NCBI GenBank assembly: GCA_007118555.1
Contig: SKRJ01000083.1
Coordinates: forward strand, 1 to 11,588
Source of the DNA: Anaerolineae bacterium
GTDB taxonomy: Bacteria; Chloroflexota; Anaerolineae; UBA1429
Reading direction: 5' to 3'
Length of the DNA: 11,588 bases
In this document: piece after piece, positions 5,667-11,588 of the stretch
How positions within the stretch are numbered: the stretch's first letter is position 1
How the letters are laid out: each line of letters opens with the position of its first letter
Position numbers and translations under genes: made by a program
Notes under the pieces: generated by a model
What the model saw: only the letters and a program-made list of their open reading frames with translations
Databases searched by the model: none
What the model was told of the DNA's origin: nothing

Positions 5667-6746
5667 GTGGTGAAACAACGTCCGTGGATGAACGCAGTCA
5701 GCTCTTTCCTGACCGTTATGGTCATTGCCGGAGCTCTTTATTCGGGGTACTTTTTTTTTACCACCGTGCGCTCGCTTGTTGCGCAGGTGCCTCTGCCCTT
5801 TGCCGAACGGGTGGCGCAGGCCGCCGAGCCGGTACCGACGCCCGAGACGGGCGAGGCCGCCGAGCAGGAACAGGACCCCAATATCATCATTCCCTTTTTG
5901 CTCTCCCAGCGCCAACTGACCGAGCCAGTCAACATCCTGCTGTTGGGAATCGATGAGCGCGAGGGCGAATCGGGGCCCTGGCGCACCGATACCATGATCC
6001 TCGTCTCGATAGATCCTGTGAACAACACGGCCGCCATGCTCTCTATCCCCCGTGATCTGTGGACCACGATCCCCGGTTTTGGCGAGAGCCGCATCAACAC
6101 GGCCCACTATACGGGGGATCTGCGCAACTATCCGGGCGGGGGGCCTGCCCTGGCCAAGCGGACTGTCTGGTATGCCCTGGGTGTACCGGTGCACTATTAC
6201 ATCCGCATCAACTTTACTGGCTTTGAGCAGATCGTGGATGCCATCGGTGGGCTGACCGTCGACGTGCCCGAGGCCATTTACGATACCAAGTACCCGACGG
6301 CTGACTATGGCGTCAAGACGATCCACATTCCGGCGGGCGTACAGGACATGGATGGGCCCACGGCCCTCAAGTATGCGCGCACCCGGCATGGCGCCAGCGA
6401 CTTTGCGCGCATGGGGCGCCAGCAGCAACTGCTCTTGGCGGCGCGCGACAAGGTGATCAGCCTGGATATTCCCCTCGTGCGCATACCGGTTGTCCTCGAC
6501 CTGGTAGGCTCATCGGTAGCGACGGATCTCACCCTGGAAGATATGTATCTCCTGGCCGACGCGGCCCGCAAGGTGGATCGCGACGATATCCGCAACGGGG
6601 TCATCGATAGCTCGATGACGACCACGGTGGTCACGCCGCAGGGCTGGATGGTCGAGGTGGCCGATTGGGACCAGGTGCGGGCTCTGGTCAATGACCTTTT
6701 TCCCGCACCCGACGCGACAACCCGCCGACCGGCCACCGGCAACTAG
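5667..6746 (+). CDS. LytR-CpsA-Psr (LCP) family protein
   Basis: A 359-residue membrane protein with an N-terminal anchor at about residues 10-31 and an extracytoplasmic LCP domain from about residue 87 to 260. The LCP signatures are all visible: NILLLGIDER, the arginine and aspartate of WRTDTMILVSID (Arg106, Asp108), MLSIPRDLW (Arg129, Asp130), INTAH, IVDAIGGLTVDVP and ALKYARTRHGASDFARMGRQQ (Arg238, Arg240, Asp245, Arg248, Arg251). These arginines and aspartates bind the polyprenyl pyrophosphate and metal in known LCP enzymes, which attach glycopolymers to peptidoglycan. Residues 40-85 are a Pro/Glu-rich linker. The start is GTG at 5667, with GGGAG nine bases upstream, followed directly by a second GTG. 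It has its own promoter at 5595 and no clear operon partner. The polymer it attaches cannot be told. Confidence 0.92.
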   Translation: MVKQRPWMNAVSSFLTVMVIAGALYSGYFFFTTVRSLVAQVPLPFAERVAQAAEPVPTPETGEAAEQEQDPNIIIPFLLSQRQLTEPVNILLLGIDEREGESGPWRTDTMILVSIDPVNNTAAMLSIPRDLWTTIPGFGESRINTAHYTGDLRNYPGGGPALAKRTVWYALGVPVHYYIRINFTGFEQIVDAIGGLTVDVPEAIYDTKYPTADYGVKTIHIPAGVQDMDGPTALKYARTRHGASDFARMGRQQQLLLAARDKVISLDIPLVRIPVVLDLVGSSVATDLTLEDMYLLADAARKVDRDDIRNGVIDSSMTTTVVTPQGWMVEVADWDQVRALVNDLFPAPDATTRRPATGN

Positions 6747-6798
6747 AGCCAGACACTAGGAGCTTGTATAGCCCCCATGGGGTGGATGGCTCGCACGG

Positions 6799-7251
6799 TT
6801 ATTGCGGCAGCTCCCGGTAGAATATCCCGATCCACGGCAGGTCGGGCTGCTCCGGATGCGTCGCCAGCTGCACACGCAGGTCGATCTCGCGTCCCCCACG
6901 TGAGAGAGTGAGCGTCACATTGTCGCCTGGCTCATAGCGCCTGATCAGCTCGGGGAGCCGGTCCTCTGCCAGTGAGATGCTATCCAGGGCCAGAATGATG
7001 TCGCCGACCTGGATGCCCGCTGCTTCGGCGGGGCTGTTGGGTGCTACCTGGGTGATGAGAGCGCCTCCCCCTCGTCTTGGGGGCTCGGGCACCGCCGGCG
7101 GCGGCGCTGGCGCGGGATCCATAGGCGGTGTGGCTCGAAACAGGGTCAAGCCGAGGATGCCGCAGAACAGCATGCTCCACAGACAGAGCAAGATCAGCCC
7201 CACGACGACGGCGATGATGATCCATACATTGGTACGATTGTTGCGTTCCAT
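6799..7251 (-). CDS. Membrane-anchored single PDZ-domain protein
   Basis: A 150-residue protein. Residues 9-37 are a long hydrophobic anchor (IIIAVVVGLILLCLWSMLF and on), followed by a Pro/Ala-rich linker at 42-58 and one PDZ domain at about 62-132. The PDZ signatures are GALITQVAPNSPAEAAGIQV and GDIILALDSISL, close to the PDZ domains of HtrA/DegP and S1C proteases. There is no protease domain and no catalytic triad, so it is probably a peptide-binding or scaffold protein at the cell surface. GGAGG stands close before the ATG. The gene starts 19 bp after the thioesterase stop and is likely co-transcribed with it. It converges with the LCP gene across only 52 bp, which contain a GAGCCA/TGGCTC dyad with CCCCATGGGG inside, a possible shared weak terminator. 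Confidence 0.8.
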   Translation of the reverse strand: MERNNRTNVWIIIAVVVGLILLCLWSMLFCGILGLTLFRATPPMDPAPAPPPAVPEPPRRGGGALITQVAPNSPAEAAGIQVGDIILALDSISLAEDRLPELIRRYEPGDNVTLTLSRGGREIDLRVQLATHPEQPDLPWIGIFYRELPQ

Positions 7252-7270
7252 GATTCCTCCTCTGCTAACG

Positions 7271-7768
7271 CTAGATGCCTAATCCTGCATCGCTCAGTGG
7301 CGGCTCCTCGGACTCGTCGGGCACCGCCTGCCAGGATTCGAGTTGATCGCGAAACTCGTCCACCTTGTCCTCCGGCAGATGGATGTAGCGCCCTTGGGCG
7401 CTTACGGCCACCGAGCCGTCCGCCAGCCGAATCTCGCCCCGACCGTTCATCATGCGGCTACGCAATCTCTCGATCTCACCGACCACCGTCAGAGGCTCAC
7501 AAAGAGGCACCGGCTGGTGGAACCGTACCTGAAGGTCGACGGTCATGGCCCAGATGTCATGGCTCACCAGGGTGCGGCCGATGGTTTCATCCAAAAGGGC
7601 ACAGGCGATGCCGCCATGCATCACGCCCGGATAGCCCTGATGGCGTTCCTGGGGCACAAAACGGACGAGCACTCGGTTCTCCCCGGTCTCGTAAAAGGCC
7701 AGCTTGAGGCCGATGGGGTTCTCCATGCCGCACAGAAAGCAGTGCTTGGAGTTTGGCTGTCTATGCAC
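7271..7768 (-). CDS. PaaI-type hotdog-fold thioesterase
   Basis: A 165-residue acyl-CoA thioesterase-like protein. The hotdog core shows PGVMHGGIACALLDETIG, with the His51-Gly-Gly motif, Asp60 and Thr62, as in PaaI/YbgC-like enzymes that hydrolyse acyl-CoA thioesters. The N-terminus KHCFLCGMENPIGLKL (Cys10, Cys13) is the common start of a small-thioesterase subgroup. A strand VDLQVRFHQPVP and a C-terminal acidic tail (about 140-165) follow. The start is GTG at 7768, with GGAG eight bases upstream. An ATG 15 bases upstream is out of frame. It is expressed from the promoter at 7799-7827, divergent from def. The natural substrate is unknown. Confidence 0.88.
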   Translation of the reverse strand: MHRQPNSKHCFLCGMENPIGLKLAFYETGENRVLVRFVPQERHQGYPGVMHGGIACALLDETIGRTLVSHDIWAMTVDLQVRFHQPVPLCEPLTVVGEIERLRSRMMNGRGEIRLADGSVAVSAQGRYIHLPEDKVDEFRDQLESWQAVPDESEEPPLSDAGLGI

Positions 7769-7798
7769 GTTTCTTGCTCCATTGTGTCTTCTAGCTCT

Positions 7799-7827
7799 AC
7801 TGTAAGATACGCCGGACCATCTGTCAA
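7799..7827 (-). promoter_or_regulatory. Sigma-70 promoter for the thioesterase-PDZ unit
   Basis: On the minus strand TTGACA (7827-7822) and TACAGT (7804-7799) are 17 bp apart. Transcription would start near 7792, about 24 nt before the GTG at 7768. Confidence 0.65.
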
Positions 7828-7859
7828 TGGCTGCAGCACGTGTCGAAGGAGGGGGCGAT

Positions 7860-7888
7860 TTGACATGCTCTCCCTGCGATCCTAAAAT
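7860..7888 (+). promoter_or_regulatory. Sigma-70 promoter for def
   Basis: TTGACA (7860-7865) and TAAAAT (7883-7888) are separated by 17 bp. Transcription would start near 7895, about 36 nt before the ATG at 7931. Its -35 lies 32 bp from the -35 of the divergent thioesterase promoter. Confidence 0.8.
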
Positions 7889-7930
7889 AGAGACAAGTAG
7901 TCAAGAATTTGGCATTCTATGGGGATAGTG

Positions 7931-8467
7931 ATGGCGATTAGACCCATTCTCACCGCCGAGCACCCGCTGCTCCGCGAAAAATCGAAAAAAGTGACCCGCT
8001 TTGGCGATGCACTGCAGCGCCTCGTCGAGGATATGTTCGATACCATGCATGACGCCTATGGGCTCGGCCTGGCCGCACCCCAGATCGGCGTGTTGCAGCG
8101 TGTGTTTGTCGTCGAGATGCCCCCCGAGTACGACGAGGATGACAACGAGATCGTGCCAGCCGAGGCCTATGTCCTGGTGAACCCCGAGATCGTCAAGACA
8201 CGCGGCCAAGAGGAGATGGAAGAGGGCTGCCTATCGGTCCCCGGCTATCGAGGCCTGGTCAATCGAGCCACCTACGTGGTCATCAAGGCCCAGGATGTCG
8301 AGGGGCGTGCGGTGCGCTACCGCGCCGAGGGACTATTGGCTCAGGCCTTTCAGCATGAGCTGGATCATCTGGATGGCGTTCTCTATCTCGATCGGCTGGA
8401 GAGCTCGGACAAGCTGTATCGCATTGAGGAACACGAGTCTACGGCTGTCGGTGCTGACCTCGACTAG
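7931..8467 (+). CDS. def: Peptide deformylase
   Basis: A 178-residue enzyme that removes the N-formyl group from new proteins, using a metal held by one Cys and two His. All three family motifs are present: GLGLAAPQIG (residues 44-53), EEGCLSVPG with Cys100, and QHELDHLDG with His142, Glu143 and His146. I chose ATG at 7931, which has GGGGA seven bases upstream. An ATG four codons earlier keeps the frame but has no ribosome site. The insert PPEYDEDDNE (residues 68-77) is common in many bacteria. fmt, the usual neighbour, is not here. The gene stands alone under its own promoter. Its stop TAG overlaps the stop of the convergent HAD gene within the single tetramer CTAG. Confidence 0.96.
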   Translation: MAIRPILTAEHPLLREKSKKVTRFGDALQRLVEDMFDTMHDAYGLGLAAPQIGVLQRVFVVEMPPEYDEDDNEIVPAEAYVLVNPEIVKTRGQEEMEEGCLSVPGYRGLVNRATYVVIKAQDVEGRAVRYRAEGLLAQAFQHELDHLDGVLYLDRLESSDKLYRIEEHESTAVGADLD

Positions 8468-9183
8468 GATTCCGCTCCGTCGAGCTGGCTGTCCCACTCG
8501 GACAGCTTGAGCAGATCGGCGGCATAATCCAGGATGACATCCGCGCCGGCGCGCTCAATTTCCTGGCGGCGCCCGAACCCACTCAGCACGCCCACCGCAA
8601 CGGCCCCGGCCCTGCGCGCCGCCCGTACATCGGCCACCGTGTCCCCTACCATGACGCAGGCCTCGGGCGCGACGCCCAGCATGCCCGCTGCGCTGCGTAC
8701 CGGCTCGGGATGCGGTTTGAGCCGCAGCACATCCTGCCGGGTGATTACCACGGGGAAATAACGCTCCAGATCGCCGCCCGCCAAAAAGGCATACGCCTCG
8801 GGGCGCGCACGCGTCGTCACCACCGCCAGCTTGTAACGCCCGTGCAGTGTCTCGAGAAGACGGTGGGTTCCCGGTATCGTGTCTGACAGCTCTCGGGTCG
8901 CCAGGCCGCGGGCGCGTCGTATCCGGTCGGCAAGGCCAAAGAATCGGCCCTCTAGCCCGAGATGCTCCATCGCCGAGATCACATAGTTGGAGGGGATCTC
9001 GACGTTCATCACGATGGCATGGGCCAGGGCGTCGGGATCGAGCCCTTTGATCAGGCGTGTCACGGGCGAGAGCCCCGTCGCTAGCTTGGCCGTCCAGCGA
9101 TCCTGACTTTCGATGAGGGTGCCATCCAGATCGAACAGAAACGCCTTGATCTGGTCTGGCCTGAATGGTGTACGCTCGTGCAT
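8464..9183 (-). CDS. HAD-superfamily phosphatase (phosphoglycolate-phosphatase-like), last gene of the his operon
   Basis: A 239-residue HAD subfamily IA hydrolase. Motif I is FLFDLDGTLIES with Asp18 and Asp20. A helical cap spans residues 25-95. Motif II is VVTTRA (Thr123/Thr124), motif III is Lys156 in RLKPHPEP, and motif IV is VGDTVADV with Asp181 and Asp185. The pattern is close to phosphoglycolate phosphatase and pyrophosphatase PpaX-like enzymes. It starts 12 bp after hisE with GAGAGGG ahead of the ATG, so it is expressed with the histidine genes. A role as histidinol-phosphate phosphatase is possible from position, but known HAD enzymes of that type (HisB N-domain) belong to a different HAD class. 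Other options are damage-repair or phosphoglycolate removal. Confidence 0.85.
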   Translation of the reverse strand: MHERTPFRPDQIKAFLFDLDGTLIESQDRWTAKLATGLSPVTRLIKGLDPDALAHAIVMNVEIPSNYVISAMEHLGLEGRFFGLADRIRRARGLATRELSDTIPGTHRLLETLHGRYKLAVVTTRARPEAYAFLAGGDLERYFPVVITRQDVLRLKPHPEPVRSAAGMLGVAPEACVMVGDTVADVRAARRAGAVAVGVLSGFGRRQEIERAGADVILDYAADLLKLSEWDSQLDGAES

Positions 9184-9195
9184 GCACGCCCTCTC

Positions 9196-9477
9196 TTACT
9201 TGAACCGGCGCCTCAACTCGTCTTCGACATCCTGCCAGGCGATCTCCTTGGCCGCCAGGGCCACAAGCAGGTGATAGACCAGGTCGGCGCTCTCGTACAC
9301 CAAACGCTCTCTATCCTGCAGAGAGGCGGCCACGATCACCTCGACGGCCTCTTCGCCCAGCTTTTTCAGGATCTCGACCTCGCCCTTGGCGAACAGCTCG
9401 CAGGTATACGAGCCCTCGCGGGGATGCTCCCGGCGCTCGGCAATGGTCTCTTCCAGCGCTTTAATCGTTTCGCTCAC
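9196..9477 (-). CDS. hisE: Phosphoribosyl-ATP pyrophosphatase
   Basis: A 93-residue all-alpha enzyme of the MazG-like fold. It catalyses the second step of histidine synthesis, phosphoribosyl-ATP to phosphoribosyl-AMP plus pyrophosphate. The family signature is complete: GSYTCELFAKG (residues 22-32), ILKKLGEEAVEV (36-47) and ESADLVYHLLV (62-72), carrying the metal-binding acids. I chose GTG at 9477, since GAGGTG lies just ahead. Longer in-frame starts add a tail not typical of HisE. HisE is a separate gene here, not fused to HisI as in E. coli. It is 83 bp from hisI, the longest gap in the operon, and that gap contains a strong hairpin. Confidence 0.93.
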   Translation of the reverse strand: MSETIKALEETIAERREHPREGSYTCELFAKGEVEILKKLGEEAVEVIVAASLQDRERLVYESADLVYHLLVALAAKEIAWQDVEDELRRRFK

Positions 9478-9534
9478 TTGGCACCTCATTATAGCTGGAT
9501 TATGGGCGTATAGCGACCCACGCACGCGTCAATC

Positions 9535-9562
9535 GACCGTGACGGTTCCGACCGTCACGGTC
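9535..9562 (-). other. Stable hairpin between hisI and hisE
   Basis: An 11-base perfect inverted repeat (9535-9545 with 9552-9562) encloses the loop TTCCGA. The hisI stop TGA (9563-9561) lies at its edge. No T-run follows on the minus strand, so it is more likely an mRNA-stabilising or processing hairpin within the operon than a full terminator. Confidence 0.65.
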
Positions 9563-9911
9563 AGACCGTCAGCGATTGGTAAAAGCAGCTTGTGCGCCCC
9601 GTATGGCAGGCGGGCCCGGCGGGCTGCACGCGCACCAGCAGCGTGTCGGCGTCGCAATCGGCGCGGATCTCGACGATGCGCTGCGTGTTGCCCGAGGTGG
9701 CACCCTTGTGCCACAGGGTCTGGCGACTGCGGCTCCAGAACCAGGTCTCGCCGCTGGCCAGGCTGCGCTGCAGCGACTCGCGGTTCATGTAGGCCAGCAT
9801 CAGCACCTGGCCCGTGTCCGCGTCCTGCACGATGGCCGGCAGCAGCCCAGCCTCGTCCCAGCGGAGCGCCTCGGCGTCCACATCGCCCACCGTCGGCTCG
9901 TAGGTCACCAC
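9561..9911 (-). CDS. hisI: Phosphoribosyl-AMP cyclohydrolase
   Basis: A 116-residue enzyme that opens the adenine ring of phosphoribosyl-AMP, the third step of histidine synthesis. The conserved blocks are [13 protein letters not shown] (residues 37-49), [20 protein letters not shown] (58-77), the metal site DCDAD (85-89) and [12 protein letters not shown] (99-110). Cys86, Cys102 and Cys109 are the zinc ligands of the family, and Asp85, Asp87 and Asp89 bind magnesium. The start is GTG at 9911, two bases after the hisF stop, with GGAG in the end of hisF as ribosome site. A second GTG follows at once. Confidence 0.95.
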   Translation of the reverse strand: MVTYEPTVGDVDAEALRWDEAGLLPAIVQDADTGQVLMLAYMNRESLQRSLASGETWFWSRSRQTLWHKGATSGNTQRIVEIRADCDADTLLVRVQPAGPACHTGRTSCFYQSLTV

Positions 9912-9913
9912 GG

Positions 9914-10672
<759 letters not shown>

Positions 10673-10674
10673 GC

Positions 10675-11406
10675 TTACTCCTTGGCGATTGCCAGTGCCT
10701 GGGCGAGATCCACATGGCCCCGGTAGAGGGCCATGCCGATGATCACGCCGGAAATGCCTTTTGCTTCTTGGGTCTTGATCGCGCGTATGTCATCCAGGGT
10801 TGCCACGCCCCCCGAGGCGATCACCCGCAACCCCGTCTCGCGGGCCAGAGCGCCCGTGGCGTCCAGATTGACGCCGCTGAGCATTCCGTCGCGCGCCACG
10901 TCGGTGTACACCACATGGACCACGCCCATCTCGGCCATGCGCTGCCCCAGCGCCGTCGCCGAGAGCGCCGAGGTCTCTTGCCAGCCATGAATGGCGACCT
11001 GGCCCTCGCGGGCGTCGATGCCCACCACGACCGCCTCGGGGCCGTACCGCGCCAGCGCCTGCTCGACGACGGCGGGCTCGCGCACGGCCACGGTGCCCAG
11101 GATCGCCCGGGCCACGCCCAGATCCAGCAGACGCCCCACGTCGTCGGCCGAGCGTAGCCCGCCGCCAAACTGCACGGGGACGTCCACGGCGGCCAGGATG
11201 CGCTCCAGCGAGGCCAGATTGGCGGCGCTTGCCTCGCCCAGGGCGCCATCCAGGTTGACAATGTGCAGCCACTCGGCGCCCTCGTCCGCCCAGCGCCGCG
11301 CCGCATCCACCGGGTCGTCGGCAAAGACCGTCTCGGCGGCGGCGTCGCCCTGCTGCAGGCGCACGCAGCGCCCGTGGCGGAGATCGATGGCGGGATAGAT
11401 GATCAT
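10675..11406 (-). CDS. hisA: ProFAR isomerase (phosphoribosylformimino-AICAR-phosphate isomerase)
   Basis: A 243-residue TIM barrel that opens the ribose ring of ProFAR to give PRFAR. The N-terminal [18 protein letters not shown] carries the catalytic Asp8. VQFGGGLRS and VIASGGVA are the two phosphate-binding loops, [10 protein letters not shown] holds Asp131, and [12 protein letters not shown] the Thr168-Asp169 pair. In Actinobacteria this fold can also serve tryptophan synthesis (PriA). I cannot exclude that from sequence alone, but nothing here suggests it. The ATG overlaps the hisH stop in ATGA. Confidence 0.96.
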   Translation of the reverse strand: MIIYPAIDLRHGRCVRLQQGDAAAETVFADDPVDAARRWADEGAEWLHIVNLDGALGEASAANLASLERILAAVDVPVQFGGGLRSADDVGRLLDLGVARAILGTVAVREPAVVEQALARYGPEAVVVGIDAREGQVAIHGWQETSALSATALGQRMAEMGVVHVVYTDVARDGMLSGVNLDATGALARETGLRVIASGGVATLDDIRAIKTQEAKGISGVIIGMALYRGHVDLAQALAIAKE

Positions 11407-11588
11407 GCGGCCTCCCAGACGGCGTCACGCGGCAAGAGGCCGCAGGCGATGAGCCAGTTCCGCAGGATGCGCTCGCCCACGGCCTGGCTCTTTTCCGGGT
11501 GGAACTGGATGCCGTACAGGTTGCCCCGCGCCACCACCGAGGCATAGTCGATGCCATAGTCGGTGGTCGCGGCGATGACGTCGGCATC
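11403..11588 (-). CDS. hisH: Imidazole glycerol phosphate synthase, glutaminase subunit (C-terminal part, cut by window edge)
   Basis: The last 61 residues of a class I glutamine amidotransferase, with the start outside the window. The segment [12 protein letters not shown] holds the His and Glu of the Cys-His-Glu triad, followed by [14 protein letters not shown], the usual HisH end. The nucleophile cysteine lies outside. HisH supplies ammonia to HisF through the barrel. TGA overlaps the hisA ATG by the ATGA arrangement, which is typical of translational coupling. Confidence 0.93.
   Translation of the reverse strand, partial: DADVIAATTDYGIDYASVVARGNLYGIQFHPEKSQAVGERILRNWLIACGLLPRDAVWEAA

Noticed and set aside
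5302..5673. Plus-strand frame of 123 codons crossing the UGA ORF
   Set aside because: It begins in the AT-rich spacer, runs through the LCP promoter and start site and shows no domain. The frame starting at 5342 with a membrane helix is better.
5616..6428. Open frame of 270 codons on the minus strand
   Set aside because: Antisense to the LCP gene with its conserved motifs; no recognisable domain.
9488..9493. Perfect TATAAT on the minus strand before hisE
   Set aside because: Transcription would start only a few bases from the hisE GTG, cutting off its ribosome site, and no -35 lies at the right distance.

Overview
The window comes from a bacterial chromosome that is GC-rich by eye, tightly packed, and transcribed from ordinary sigma-70 promoters (several TTGACA-N17-TATACT/TAAAAT types). 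UGA is used as a normal stop at hisH, hisF and hisI, so this is the standard code. There is no phage, IS, CRISPR, tRNA or rRNA signal. The mixture of genes (Bacteroidetes/Chloroflexi-type KDG kinase and aldolase, separate hisI and hisE, an LCP protein, short thioredoxin-like proteins) would suit a member of Chloroflexota, but that placement is an impression only.

Layout, left to right. At 1-372 (minus) is the N-terminal part of an RmuC-family protein, cut by the window edge. Diverging from it at 544-2130 (plus) is a two-gene unit: an alpha/beta hydrolase and a beta-phosphoglucomutase-like HAD hydrolase, ended by a 30-bp palindromic terminator. Converging on that terminator (2204-3946, minus) is a kdgK-eda operon for 2-keto-3-deoxygluconate breakdown. 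Diverging from kdgK (4209-5530, plus) is a redox cluster: thioredoxin, a membrane-anchored thioredoxin-like protein, an FmdB-type zinc ribbon and a short membrane protein. Then come an LCP-family protein (5667-6746, plus), a PDZ membrane protein and a hotdog thioesterase (6799-7768, minus), peptide deformylase (7931-8467, plus), and a long minus-strand histidine operon hisH-hisA-hisF-hisI-hisE ending in a HAD phosphatase gene (11588 down to 8464).

The most interesting part is the redox cluster. The thioredoxin-like gene at 4550-4966 has an in-frame TGA exactly where the first cysteine of the CxxC active site should be, giving U-S-A-C. The fold continues intact beyond it, and a stem-loop sits at a suitable distance downstream. 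Some 370 bp further on, a 35-codon membrane ORF also ends in ACT-TGA. It continues in frame for 26 more codons past the TGA to a TAA, with a perfect 8-bp stem and purine triloop starting 15 nt after the TGA. The simplest reading is two neighbouring selenoproteins, both of which standard gene callers would truncate or miss. Whether the genome has selA/selB/selC/selD cannot be seen from this window.
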